Assembly (NCBI RefSeq): GCF_025698545.1
Contig: NC_068565.1
Location: 3,472,001 to 3,536,000, forward strand
Length of the DNA stretch: 64,000 bases
Reading direction: 5' to 3'
DNA from: Gossypium raimondii
Lineage: Eukaryota > Streptophyta > Magnoliopsida > Malvales > Malvaceae
Part shown: piece by piece, positions 1-12,339 of the stretch
How the letters are laid out: each line of letters starts with the position of its first letter
Numbering within the stretch: position 1 is the first letter of the stretch
Program-made: the position numbers and the translations under genes
The notes under the pieces: model-generated
What the model was told of the DNA's origin: nothing
Seen by the model: only the letters and a program-made list of their open reading frames with translations
Database searches by the model: none

Positions 1-2178
1 ATTTAATTAAATTTAAACTTAAAACTAAATTTTCATTTTAAATTTAAATTTTAATTATCCAAAACAATTGACTTAAATTAATTCAAAAACTTGAATTTAG
101 AATTACATTAATAGATTTCAAATTCGTTTCATTTTAAATGAAGTCAATTTAGTATTAAGATGACCATAGATCCAATTCTAAAAAAAAAAATTAAGTCTTT
201 GGTCTGTTATCGACCCAACCCTCAAAAGCTAGTTTTTTTTCTTATTAAAAATAATAAAATATTAAAAATATTTTTAATTAATATTTTATAGTTAAATTTA
301 ATTTTTAAAAATATTTCTTTTACTATTTAAATTAAATTTGAACCAAATCGATCTAAACACAAAAATACTTATCCGAGCCTAACTCAAATCGGATTACACG
401 GGGTCATAAGTGTAGTTTAGCAGAGTTTGTTGAAAATGAAAGGTGTGTAAAGTTGAATGATTAGATAGGGATTTGGAATTCATTTATGACAATGAAATTG
501 AGGGTAGGTTTAATTTTTTAACTAATAGAAGATGTGATTGAAGCCCGTTCTTTTACGAATTTTGGGCTCTCCCGCTTCATCACCCATTCATTTATTTTAA
601 TTCTTGGCAGTGTGCGGCCCACTAAATTTATTTTAATTCTACATACCTTCGGTATTGTTATTTAGGGACAGTAAATTTTGACCCCTAATCTTGATAGTTA
701 AGTGCACTTCAGTACATGCTTGTTTTGGTCTATTTTGACACTTGAATTTGAATATTAGGCATATTTTAATTTCTGAACTTAAAAAATATGAAAGTTTTAT
801 GATGCGACTCTATAGGATTCTGCTACATCATCTCTTGAAAATTAAAAAACTTTTTATATAAAATTTTAGAGCATGACGTGGTACAATTTGTAAGTGCCAC
901 GTCCATTATTTTAATAATCGGATTGGTGGTTGAATCAATCAAACAATTAATTTTCGGTTCAACCAGTTTGATAAGTTTGATCGTCGGACCAACAATAATT
1001 AAATAAATCATTAAACATTCATAAAAATCTAAAAAAATAAAAGAAAATTTTGTTAAACTGATTAATCATGGTCAACAACCGGGGGTTTTCTCAATTTTTT
1101 ATTTTTACCAATTTCAAGCAATTTCTTATTAAATTGATTCAACTTCTTTGTTCAAACCACTATACCAATCGATTCTTGGTCTAATCGGTTTGATCATTAT
1201 CCCATGTGAGATATTAAAATAAAAATAATTACCCTCTTTCAAATCACTTGCAAAAAACTCTAAAAATTCGGGATAAAACACAAAAAAATTTAAGATCCAA
1301 AAGGAAATAAATGCATTTGAAATGTTATTTGTACGGGTAGTAATGTAGCCAATTAGTCTAGATAGGTTCTAAATCAATTGGTTTGATTCAGTGTAAAGAC
1401 TAAATTATAGTAAACTTTATTTGCTTGATTAATAAAATTTATTTAAAAAGAACCAAATGAAAGCCACTATACTACTTTATAAAGTCGACAACACATCCAA
1501 CAGTCAAAGCACAAAGAAACTAGATATGTCAACAATAAACAATAATGCCAACATTCTCAAACATGGCAACAAAAATGTTCTAAAAAAAAGAAATAGTTCA
1601 TCCCACCTAGAGTGTTGAAATATTTGGACTCAAATCAATATAACAACAAAAAAGGAAACAAGACATCCAACATTCTCATCACAATGTATTCTCCTCTGAC
1701 TCACTAGTAACCCCTGCAATGCGATAACACAATTAGAGACTATGTGATAGCAACTCTTATAAATATTCAAAAATTTAACTTTCAGACACATCTTGTCTTA
1801 ATATAAGGTAAAGGATTCATTCAAACATGAATATTTTAACCAATACATCTCAACTCAATTCAATTGAACAAAACTAAATTGACACGAAAATCTACTCAGG
1901 TAGAGTACTTTTAATTTATATATGATTTCAATTATGGTTTAAATTTAAATATTTTTTAACAAAAATTTAAATATTTAGTATTGAACAAATAATCAAATTG
2001 ATGAAATTTTATAATTATGAACAATAACTTAACACATAGGTAAAAGTTTTATTTTTTTACTTAATAATATTATTAGCAATCGGACATTATTAACAATAAA
2101 ATACTTATATATATATATATATAAGGCAAAATAATACAAAGCCAAAAGGTGAGATAATGAAGTAAAATGTTTCTAACC
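1..2178. other. 3' flank of RLK A, non-coding, duplicated in the array
   Basis: AT-rich DNA with no credible gene. Stretches of it recur in the array: the part at about 680-1250 reappears at about 27850-28330, 33910-34390 and 63140-63610, and the whole of 60-1575 aligns with about 62540-64000. The part near 1490-1720 recurs at 14372-14530, 29330-29530 and 35420-35610, always just downstream of an RLK kinase exon. A short (TA)n run lies at 2106-2123. The short reading frames here are not conserved between copies and look like chance. Confidence 0.75.
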
Positions 2179-5100
2179 TTATGCAGTATCTGAACTTGTT
2201 ATAATAACATTATCCAATGACATACTTGACTCATCATAAGATTTCTCACAGCTATCAACCTTCATTGATGTTTCAAGAGGAAGTTGATGGAATGGCTTAG
2301 GAGGCATTTCAAGGAGTTCAACATCAGATTCAAGCATCTTCAAGACTTGATTCATTGAAGGACGATCATAAGGAAGTAATTGTATACACCAAAAGGCTAT
2401 TATTATCATCTTCTTCACCATTGCTTTTTCATCGTCAGAAACATCTCCCAACTCTAAGTCCTCTCCTTGATCCAATTGGTCATAAATCCAAGATGGAAAA
2501 TATATTTGACTAGTGTGGTCAGCAAATGCATTCACATTCTTTCTCCTTCCAACTATTTCCATCAATAACATTCCAAAACTATAAACATCGGCTTTGTATG
2601 AGATGCCTCCAAGATTTTTGTAAACCAATTCAGGAGCAATATATCCTATTGTTCCTCGTGCTGTAGTGAGAGAGACAATGCTATCATCTACTGAATACAA
2701 TTTAGCAAGGCCAAAATCGGAAACTTTTGGATTAAAATTCTCATCAAGAAGAATATTGTGTGGCTTGATATCAAAATGTAAGATTTGCATGTCACATCCT
2801 TGATGCAAGTAGTGAATTCCTTGAGCCACCCCAAGTACAATATCAAACATTTTTTTCCAGCCCAAAGTGTTCTTATTTTCTTCTGTAAATATGATTTTAT
2901 CTAAAGATCCATTAGACATGAAGTCATATACCAGAGCTTGCTTTGATCCCTCCACACAAAATCCAATAAGTTTTGCCACATTAGCATGATGAATTCTCCC
3001 AATAGAAGCAAATTCATTTATAAAATCTTGGCCATTACCCTTTGACTTGCCCAACAATTTTATTGCCACATGATGGCCGCTACGAAGCTTTCCTTTAAAC
3101 ACTGAGCCATAACCTCCTTCACCTAATTTATCTTTAAAATTTTTAGTCATTTTTTTAATTTCTTTAAAAGAATACCTTATTGGCACCAGATTATTTTGGC
3201 TTTGAAGGAACTCTTCAATCGTATCATCCATGGATAAATGTCTTCTTCTCCATTTGTACGTGACAAGAGCAAGCAAACAAATGATCCCAGGAAACGGCCT
3301 CAAAAAGATAATTCCACCTTTCAAGAAATATAATGTAACACGTTGACATTAATCAAATAATATATAACTTACATTCTCAGAAAAAAAGTATATAGTGTGA
3401 TAGTTTTATGTTAACTAGTATTTGAGAGAGTTGCATATTTCACTAGTCTATGAACTTAACCGAGAGTAGTCTGAATTATATGTTATGTTTTTGTCATTAG
3501 CAGGTATATCTCAACAAATTAAAATTCAGAATTTCAAACACAAAAGGAGTAAATCATGCAAAGTGGAAACCAATTATTCTAACCTCACACATTCCAATAG
3601 ATCAGGGTCATGACATTCACCCAAATTAACACATTCGTAACCCCATCCAATTAGCAAATTCTAAAGAAAGAACAGGATCCTTAACCATGAAGGATACTCA
3701 ACTGTTGTTCCTATTCATGCCAAATAAACTTGAAGAAGGACAAATTAAAAATATAATAACCTTCAAATTTCATAAATGAAACAAAATCTAGATCACAACC
3801 AAAAGATGCAAGAGAACCCCCAAAAAACAGATTTGATAAATTCAAGAGCTAACTTTGTTGAATGTTTTAGCAAAATTAATATCCACCAAACTTATAACCT
3901 GTGAAAGTTCTAAACAATACCATTATGAAAACAAACTTAGGTAAAACTCTAACATCTTTCTTAACTTGACAAGAAAATTTCTTTCATATAGAAGAAGATT
4001 GTATTCTGCAGTCAAAATCCTTAAAGAGTGCCATAGGTTTCTTAGTTTTGCAGTGAAATTAAATATAAACTTGTATAATATGATAGGCTCCTTATTCTTT
4101 TTTTTCCCCAGATTATAGCTAATATTTGTTCTCAACTAGTGCTAGAAATTGAATCGGTGCAAATGCAAATGTGCAAATCTAAAATTACATATACCTGTTA
4201 TTGCCAAACAGAGAATATAAGTTCCTGTTAAAAAACCACGAATAAAAACGAAATATAGTTATTTCAAGAGAGCAACGAAATAGCAAAATCAAAGCACTTC
4301 TAATGAATTTTGGGAAGCATACTGCTTGGTCGAGACAATGAATCGTAGCCATGGAAAAGGAAATGTACAAAGCAGTCCATATAGTTTCTGAAGGCATATT
4401 TCAAGCTTGACAATCTGAATTATATATTCAACAAATCAAAGTAAAATTAATAAAGGGGTGTAAAGGAAAATTCCAAATTTGTGTAAAAAAAAGCAATGGA
4501 AGGTAATTTAAAACATTATATTCTGTTTTGTGGTATATGCTCAAAAAAATTACAACAATTCTTTACATATTTTTGTTTGCAAAAAGTATGCAACATGTAT
4601 TACAGTATAAGAGTTTTAGGTAACAAAACTATTTAATATAATGAAAGGTGAGATAAAATGAATTAATCCAAAAGTATATATTATAGCATTAAAAGAGTTT
4701 TTGCAAAAAATTAAACTCATCCACAATGGTGGAATAGTTACGTACTAGTACTACCAACTAAATTGAAAATTCATCAAAATTAAAATGAAAGTAAAAGAGA
4801 GACATTATATTTTAAGAAAGTTTGCTGAATTTAGAAACATTGTGGCTGTAAAAACATAATCAAATATAATTGCCCAAAAGAAGACAAAACAGCAGAGGCA
4901 GATACTAAATTAGAAATGCTTTTTGTTTTTTCTTCATTTGATTGTTAAATTTTCATAAATTTTAGATGCAAAATAATGATACTTGATTAGCATCCTAAAA
5001 TTTAATTGCGAAAAAAAGTAACATAAAATAAAAGAATAAAAAAAGCAAAGGTAGACGCTGTAACTAAAAATTCCAGTCTGATGCACACTCAAAATGCAAA

Positions 5101-5884
5101 CTGAAATTATTAAAGAAACTTACATGTCTTTAAACGAAACTTTGTTTTGATAGTAGTAGCAACTCTGGTAATCGCATCTATCCCATTCGACCCAAAAACC
5201 CACTAATAGTTTTTTGTAGATATCCAGCGTAGACATGCCTAGTATATTATCAATCATAATTGGAACCTCGGCTTCGATAGTGCAAGCTTGATTGATATCA
5301 GACGGGCGGGTGTTTCCATTTAAAAAATAGAAATGAGAAGTTGGAAGGGAAGAGGAGGTATTGGATTTGATGGTACAACGAGAAGCCTCGATATAGAGTG
5401 ATGATTTTATAGGTTTCGTGCAATTCATAACATAAATAATGTTAACCTCTAACCTTCCATCATAATAATATTTATTATAATAATAATTATTAGAAGAAGA
5501 AGAAGAAAGGGAAAAAGATAATAGTTCAGGATAATGAAAATAATAATATACAGAACTAAGAGGAAGGGAGTTGCAATCATCCGTGTCCAAGCTCGCATCA
5601 ACCATTCGTATTGTATAATTTTCGTAAAAGATTTGTTGGATAGAAAATTTCCCTTCTTTATCGACCAAAATGGTGCGATTATTGTTCTCACACTCAAATT
5701 CAAAGCCATAATGACCACACTGGGGAGGTTGGTCTTTTAATCGGAATGGAAAACTGATATTCAAATTCCCACAGAAAGTAGAGCCGCAGTCTTGGTTAAT
5801 AAGATGCCTAGTAAAACAAACACCAGGAAATAGAATTACAAAAAAAGCAAAAGCGGGCATTAGTTTTGCTTTTAATTTTGGCAT
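2179..5884 (-). CDS. RLK A: intact LRK10L/Lr10-like receptor kinase (4 exons)
   Basis: Exons on the minus strand: 5884-5124, 4414-4323, 4224-4195 and 3317-2179. They total 2022 nt (673 residues plus stop) and all phases close. I chose the ATG at 5884 (MPKLKAK) because a TAA lies in frame upstream and no other ATG comes first. Residues 1 to about 25 are a signal peptide. The ectodomain starts [20 protein letters not shown], typical of GUB_WAK_bind domains, has several N-glycosylation motifs (NIS, NRT, NYT, NCT) and ends with the GFWVEWDRC block of the second cysteine-rich half. A membrane span falls at about residues 285-317, followed by KWRRR. Kinase motifs: GEGGYGSV (360-367), Lys381 in [12 protein letters not shown] (from 475), DFG (495-497) and APE. 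HFD replaces HRD, so it is a non-RD kinase, as in Lr10 relatives. The family acts at the plasma membrane in defence and cell-wall sensing; ligand unknown. It is the only copy here without a visible lesion. Confidence 0.85.
4195..4224 (-). other. 30-nt microexon (exon 3) of RLK A
   Basis: On the minus strand a T-rich tract ending in AACAG precedes 30 nt, followed by a GTATAT donor. Exon 2 ends with one base of a codon and exon 4 begins with two, so a 30-nt exon keeps the frame, adding TYILCLAIT to the membrane-proximal segment. The same 30-nt block with both splice sites recurs at 26042-26071, 31831-31860, 37999-38028 and 61232-61261. Confidence 0.75.
4323..4414 (-). other. Linker exon 2 of RLK A (92 nt)
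   Basis: The acceptor TTCAG precedes ATTG and the donor is GTATGC. Reading from the two bases left by exon 1 gives an open frame beginning [20 protein letters not shown], which joins the ectodomain to the membrane span. Equivalent exons are 107 nt in D, E and G and 101 nt in F, all the same length modulo 3. Extending past the GTATGC donor meets a TAG, which supports this donor. Confidence 0.7.
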
Positions 5885-5914
5885 GCTAAAATTTTGGGTA
5901 AGGAAGAAGAACAA

Positions 5915-6716
5915 TAATGGGGGTTAATGATTAAGTTTCCAACTAAATCAGGGAAATATGTAAGAAAACTTCAGTGGGAGAAGAAGCATTAATGGGGACA
6001 CAAGACTTTGACTAGTCTTCAGCTTTATTTGGGATGAATATTTTATTTTCGATCAATTTTTTACACCTATTTTTTTTATTTTTTTTCTGGGAAACACCTC
6101 AGTCAAAGCACATCTGATTTCAAGAAGGTTATGTCACCAAGTTATTTGTCTAATGCATCTGTATTGTTTAAGAGTTTAATCTTTTCATTTTATGGTTGAT
6201 TTGAATATTTATTTAAACTTAGAAAGGAAGGTTGAAAGTTATTTCAGTAATGCATTTAAGAATTTAATTGAATTAATGTCATCTGTTTCAATTTAATTGT
6301 GAAATTATAAAAAATTATAATTTGTGCAAAATAACAAATATTATTTTAAGAGTATTTAGGAGCAAAGTTAGAAATATTTATAGGACCGTGATATTTATAT
6401 GAAGTAGACGTATGAATAAAGTGTTTTAAATTGAGGTAGTTTTGATCACCCAAATCAAAATTTAAAAAATAAAACAGGTTAAATGCTCAATCTATATTAG
6501 ATATTGCAATTATTTAAGTTCATTTTTATTAAATTAATATTTCAATACTACTTCATTTTTAGATATGGTAATCATTTAACCTTTTTTACTAAATTAATAT
6601 TTAGATGCTACTTTGTATTAGTTTATCAAATTAAACTAAGAATGTTACCAAATATATTTTACCAAATTAATATTTAGATACTACTTTATATTACTTTATA
6701 TTAGTTTATTAAAGGG
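5915..6716. other. 5' flank of RLK A, shared with RLK F
   Basis: Non-coding, AT-rich. Nearly the same sequence lies upstream of RLK F (39570-40336), and both copies run together up to the shared string TTATTAAAGGG. There A passes straight into Athila gag sequence while F passes into a foldback element. The block holds the likely promoter of RLK A, but I cannot place a TATA box with confidence. Confidence 0.6.
6008..6013 (+). promoter_or_regulatory. Possible W-box upstream of RLK A
   Basis: TTGACT, the core bound by WRKY factors, lies 124 bp upstream of the RLK A start codon inside a block that is nearly unchanged upstream of E (33670-33675) and F (39663-39668). RLK D has lost this block by deletion. 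WRKY control fits a defence receptor, but a six-base match is common by chance, so this is only suggestive. Confidence 0.3.
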
Positions 6717-7821
6717 CCTATTACGGGGATCATATCCCCTTTGGGGTGCCTTAGAAGGTTTCCGACAACATTTGCTTGTTCTGTCGGACCCTCGTGTAAA
6801 ATGGGACATGAGTCCGTTGGGTGGTCTAACATGGCACACATTCCACATAACCGTGCTGGGCTTGTTTTATCTGTAAGTAAATTTTGAACAACGCTAGTAA
6901 GCTTATCACATAACCGTGCTGGGCTTGTTTTAACTATAAGCAAATTTTGAGCAACGTTAGTAAGCTTTTCAATTTTGTCTTCTAGAGATAGAGAACTTAA
7001 CCTATGATCCCGTCTCGTAAGTTCTATAGCCAGTCGAAATTGTTGAGTATTTGTAGCCATGGTTGAAATCAACTCACTCACTCTCTGGGGCGTCATATTA
7101 ACAAGTGCCCCTCCACTAGCAGCATCTATCATTTTCATTTTCATCGGGAGTAATCCCTAATAGAAATATTACAAGAGTGAATGTTCAATCAGTCCATGTT
7201 GTGGGCAACTTGCACACAACTTTTTATATCGCTCCCAGTAATAATAGAACGATTCAGTCTCCTTTTACCGAATTCTTATGATATCCCTCCTTAATTCAAC
7301 TACTCCAACTGCTAGAAAGAACCTGTCAAGATATAAACGAGACATGTCAGACCATGTATTGACAAAACTTAGAGGTAAATAAAATAGTCATTCTCTAGCA
7401 GAATCTGCTAAAGAGAAAGCAAAAACACAAAGTTTAATCTGATCATCGATTACTCCCTGAGGTTTCATGCTTGTGCAAACCATATGAAATTCCTTGAGAT
7501 GGGTATGTGGATTCTCATTTGTAATCCACAGAAGGTAAGCAATAGATAAATCAGGTCTGATTTTAACTCAAACGGTGTTCCTTCCGCCGTATAAGTTATA
7601 GATGGGGGAGGTTGTTCATCTAGGATTGCTACGAGTTGGCATATAGTTTGCTCTACCATATCGTCTAGTTCGTCGAATGAAAGAATGTCCTCAATGTAAA
7701 ATCCTATTTCAAACCGGGGTTATGGTCGTTTATTGCATCGAGTGGCTTCTCTTCGCAGTTTTTGAGCCAAATTCTCTATTTCTGGTTCAAATTCTAGAGA
7801 CCCCGGTTCTGACACGGTCAT
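6717..7821 (-). pseudogene. Athila gag pseudogene fragment
   Basis: Degenerate gag of the Athila copy next to RLK A. It would start MTVSEPGSLEFEP at 7821 and runs to the truncation at 6717. The zinc-knuckle-like region (CGMCAMLDHPTDSC) is preceded by a short internal duplication: a block of the form LT.V.QNLL..KTSPARLC occurs twice in a row at about 6840-6975, whereas the copy at 44503-44800 has it once. Multiple stops make it non-coding today. Confidence 0.75.
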
Positions 7822-7858
7822 AAGGAAAACAAACAAAAATTTAAAAAAATAATTTCAA

Positions 7859-7876
7859 TCCCCGACAACGGCGCTA
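7859..7876 (-). other. Primer-binding site of the Athila remnant
   Basis: Read on the minus strand, GCGCCGTTGTCGGGGA directly follows the LTR end (..CATCA then AATTTTA). It matches the TGGCGCC..GGGGA primer-binding sequence common in plant LTR elements; the first G of TGG is mutated to A here. Confidence 0.6.
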
Positions 7877-7881
7877 AAATT

Positions 7882-9291
7882 TGATGGGTGTCAAAACCAC
7901 TAAATAAATTAATTCCTACAATAAAATAACTCTAAACAGTAGTAAAGAGTAGTAAGGTCGATTCCACAGGGATTGGTGATTATGATCAACTTTTGTGTTT
8001 TTCTTATAAACAGAATTTATGTCGCCCCGATAATCGTGGCAATAGACATGCCCACGACTCCAAACGACCTGCTGGAAAAAAAAAGAAATTAGGGGAGTTT
8101 CGAAATGTTTAGAAATTAAATAATTGAGACAACATAAATAAACAATTAAATAAATTAGAAATTAAATTAAATTAGAAATTAAATTCAAATTTTGTAAACA
8201 GAAATAATAAGCCTTAGCCTTAGACTCAGTGAATTTCGATTTCTGAACTGATCCTCGAAAATTAGTTTTCTCCTCCAAACAAAAAGCTACTTATAGCAGC
8301 TAGAACGTCCTAACTGTCAATTCTTCCTCTCGTAGTTGATTTCGGTACTACCTACAAACCAACCCTTATTGATGATCTAATCAGAATACACGTGTTCGCA
8401 ATTCAAGATTCCGATAGCCTTACGTTTTGAAGAACCCAACTCGAATTAACGGCCTCAACCGTGCTTGATGTTTAAATTTAATCACTATCTCCCTTGATTT
8501 GTTCGCGAAAATCTGAATGCAGCACGGCCGACTCGTCTCTCCAATTGTCCGCCAAAACAACTCCAACCCAACACGCTTTTTGAATTGAAATCGAGTTAAC
8601 TTTAAGGAATGAATTTGTCAATCCCGATAGTTCGGAGAGATGGTGAATACTGATTTGAAGAATTTTTAGTGCGGATACGTTTCTTACGATTCCTAACTGG
8701 AAAGAATACCGGCCTAAAGCTAATTTAAAATTAGTGAAGCCTGAAATTAATCATACTTTGGTTGGTTATAGAAGTGGATTTGAATGGAAATGGTGGTAGG
8801 TGAAAGGGGAAGGGCTTGGGAAACAATTAAGCTAAAACATTGAAATGAAAACAAAAGTTGGCAGAATGCCTGCACTCTTACACGCAAAGTAAGAAAGAAA
8901 ATAAAATGATTTTTTTTCTATTCAATTGCCAAGTAAATCAAGGTGTATTTTTTCAAGTTCACCATGGCACCTATTTATACATAAATAATATGCTAAAATT
9001 AAGCTAGTCTCACCTACCCACTAATTACATGAAATAAATATCAGATTTCTTTTCTAATTTTGGCTTTTATAAAGTCAAAAATCTTATCAGTCCCTAAATG
9101 ACTCTAAATTTCTGATTCGACCCCTCTTCAATTGCTTATCCTTCAATTTAATCATTTTCTGCTTGTTTTCAAATTAAAACATCTGAATTTCATTCTGGCA
9201 ATATTTAAACATACAATTCACCAATTAGCAAAAATTAATTCAAGAACAAATTGATTTGAGTAGTAAAATATGCAAAATAAATATACTATCA
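7882..9291 (-). repeat. Athila 5' LTR, 1410 bp
   Basis: On the plus strand it begins TGATGGGTG and ends ATACTATCA, so it has TG..CA termini. It is exactly as long as the LTR at 56568-57977 and aligns with it throughout. Partial copies lie at about 15525-16159 and 40958-41588. Confidence 0.8.
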
Positions 9292-11640
9292 TTATAATAA
9301 TTTTATATTCAAATGGTTTAATCTAACTACTTATTTTGAATTTCATTGTCATGAAAATATACAATTTATTATGATTAATTTTAAAATTAGTATTTGGAAC
9401 ATTGTAAGTAAGATTAAGATGATCACATGTCCATTTATTTATTTATAGATTTTAAATATAATTTAAAGACCACTTGTTATTATTTAACTTTTGCTTGTGG
9501 AATTTTTCTTTCTATCAAACAATAATCCTTAAAATCATTATCTAAAAGGAAAAATATTAATATTTAAAAGGAATTTTAATAAAAGTCAATGCAAGTATTA
9601 AGTCTTCTTTGAAACACAAAAAACATTTAAGTCGCGAAGAGCGACAACAACCTTTAATTAAACAAATATAATGATAAGGAGATATATATCTGGTTTTCTT
9701 TTGGACGTATAATACTTGTCTACTTAATTTACTTAGTTGATTATTTTATTTATAAATTAATAAAATGTTAATATTTTTATTTCAAATGAAACATTATAAT
9801 GTCAAAATATTTTATAAAAATACTTTTTATTGTTGTGTCCTGTCATCCTTATTTTTTAAAATTATCATATTACTGTGTTCATATCATATCGCATCAGTAT
9901 TACATGTTTGTGTCCGTGCTTCAGTAAATAGTTTTTAAATGTTATTTTAGAATAATTATATATGTCTTCATTTATTTTGCATGAGTTTAAAATAATAAAA
10001 TTTAAATTTTGAATATAAATTCTAATTAATTTGCATAAAAGAATATTTAACTAAATTTAGATTCAAATCTAAAATCTAAATTTAAATTTTAATTATCACA
10101 ACAATCAACTTAAATTAATTCAAAATCTTAAATTTGTTTCATTTTGAATGAAGTCTGGCTTAGCACAGTTGAATATCAAAGGTCTGTAAAAGTTGAATCA
10201 TTATATATGTGCTTCGAGTAATTACTTATTTCGCCTGAATTGAAGCCCAATTTTTTTTTTTTTTAGGAATTTCGGGTCTCTTTAGTTACTTTTTGAATCA
10301 TTAAATATTGCAATTATTTAAATTTATTTTATCAAAAAATTTAGAATAAAACTTCATAAATCAAAAGATCATGAGAGAAGAGGAGAGAGACCTAATCCTA
10401 ATTCTTAGTTATGTCTTTGAAATATTTTCATAAAGGCATGTGCTAAAACTTTTAGATTCTAAATAAGTTGGATTGTTTCAATTTTATTTATTTAAAATCA
10501 AAACTACATTTGTTTTTAAACAACATCCAATAATATATTTGGTTCATTTAACCATTTATTTTAAACTATATTATTTAAAAAAATCAAATAAGAATCACTA
10601 AACAACTTTATAAAATCAACAACACATCCAATATTTACGGTGCAAAGAAACTAGATATGCCAACAACAAAATAATATTGTCAACATTCTCATATACGGCA
10701 ACAAAATTGTTCTAAAAGCAAAAGAATGCTAAATGAATAAAATTGTTTATTATTGTTTTGCCATTAATCTTAAGTTGGTGTAGGCTTAATTTACGACTCT
10801 ACATCAATATTATTAATACTAAAAATCTTATCACACGTATTTAGAATAAAGTATTTAAGATAATACACAAAATGATAAAAGTATAATTTAAAATTATTAA
10901 TAATAATATATTAAATATATATGATATTAAAATAAAAATATTAGAATTTTGATATACAAAATTTATATAGAAATATTTATTAAAGTTTTACATCAAGTTA
11001 AAAATTGAAATTGGTAAACGTCCGCACTTCAAAAATCATTTTGATTTTATCATTGTTAATAACTTTCTATCGATTTACAAAAATAATAATCAAAATACAC
11101 ACAATATCTCACAAAAACATTTTGTGTTAAAATAAAGATTTAGTTCTTGTTTTCGGAATCGTATCAAGTCGGTTTGATAAAAACTATTAATGTATCGGTT
11201 TAAAGAGAAGTAAAATATAATTGACCCGTGAGCCTATATAAACTAGTTGAATTAATTTAAAATCAGTTAAATTAATGATTGAATCAATTGAATCATATTT
11301 TATAATTTTAATATTTTTTAGTATCACAAATTTTAATAAATTATTTAATTTGAACTAGACGAATCAAAACAAATGGTTTAACTAGTTTAGCCAAGGTTGT
11401 TTGAATGGAACTAAATCGATTAGTTATATCAATTAGATTGGAAACCTATAAGGGTGTTGATTCAAAAATAAAATATTGAAGCAGTTAATTCGAGGATTGA
11501 TACAAATAGATTGAACCAAATAAAAAATTAATTAAGCTGAATTTTAGTATTTTTATTTTAATAATTTATTTAATCAATAAGATTAATTAGAACAACGAAC
11601 CAATGATTTAAATTTCATCATAATCTAACTCTAAAAATTG
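9292..11640. other. Intergenic flank, three copies in the window
   Basis: AT-rich non-coding DNA running from the Athila LTR end to the mTERF upstream region. It aligns with 16160-18500 and, over its first 1.1 kb, with 57978-59150. I see no gene. The segment containing AGTCAATGCAAGTATTAAG is shared by all three and reappears in degraded form near 27575-27640 upstream of RLK D. Confidence 0.65.
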
Positions 11641-12339
11641 TGGATTTGAGCGCTCCCAAATTTTCCTTCGCCTTATCTCTCTCTCTCTCTCTCTCTCTGC
11701 TCTTCAACATCGTGTTTAGATCCGTCCCTCCCATCCTTGAAACATTCCGTTTTTGACCCTTCTTCGTTGAATCTATCAAACAAATTAGGGTTCCGATCTG
11801 TTACCTGTTGTGTTCGTTTAATTTTTTTTTTCTTTGCCTCAAAATTTCATCTTCAGAAAAAGAGAGAGAGAGAGAGAGAGTTTTCGATTTTCCTTGATTT
11901 TGCTTGAGATTTATGTTCTAATCTGAAATTCATCACCTTAATGATTTGCTATACCGGTTCGATCTCCGTTACGATTGCTTGCTTTTTGTATCGGATTTGG
12001 GGTTAAATCCAAGCTTGCGTGTTTTTACATTAAATCAGTAACCATCGGCTCAAACTCTACCCCTCTTTCTATCTGGAAAATTTTTACATTAAAACAAACG
12101 GAGTTTGAAAGTTAAAAATTGACATTCCATTGAGTTTAAGTTTGAAAGTTTGGCTCAACTCACCGATTACACCCGCTTACCTGAAGTAGAAGCCCTCATT
12201 ACATCTATACATCTGTGTGCGTGTGTTTTTCCGCTTCCTCTTCTTTCTTTTGGCCCTGTTTTTTTTCCTCTAAAAGCCTCACCTACAGCTTACTCCGTTC
12301 CCTGACATTTGACATTAAAATTACACTGAAAAAGCTCAC
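11641..12339 (+). promoter_or_regulatory. mTERF copy 1 upstream/5' UTR region with CT and GA tracts
   Basis: A (CT)n tract at 11675-11698 and a (GA)n tract at 11860-11880 sit in otherwise GC-richer sequence than the surroundings. Pyrimidine tracts of this kind are common around plant transcription starts and in 5' leaders. The whole region is conserved upstream of mTERF copy 2 (18510-19212), where the CT tract is degenerate and the GA tract (18733-18755) remains. Small reading frames here are not in the mTERF frame. Confidence 0.45.

Larger units (their letters stand above)
6717..9291 (-). mobile_element. Athila-like Ty3/gypsy remnant: partial gag, leader, 5' LTR
   Basis: Minus-strand retrotransposon fragment. 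The gag ATG would be at 7821; recognisable gag stretches are 7659-7465 (an ELKSDLIYLL block) and 7144-6717 (an IDAASGGALVNMTP block followed by the zinc-region HPTDSCPILHEG). Stops and frameshifts break the frame. Next comes the leader with a primer-binding site and then a 1410-bp LTR at 7882-9291. Everything from late gag through protease, reverse transcriptase, integrase and the 3' LTR is missing. The right end continues into flank that is also found beside the LTRs ending at 16159 and 57977. Confidence 0.8.

Noticed and set aside
2179..3324. Kinase exon read as a stand-alone gene starting at 3324
   Set aside because: The apparent start is TTG, and an AG acceptor lies between it and the first conserved residue. 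It is the last exon of a longer gene.
3318..3372. A GTAAGT donor-like site ~55 bp upstream of the kinase exon, present in most copies
   Set aside because: Upstream sequence differs in length between copies and contains stops; the 30-nt microexon plus linker exon already closes the frame.
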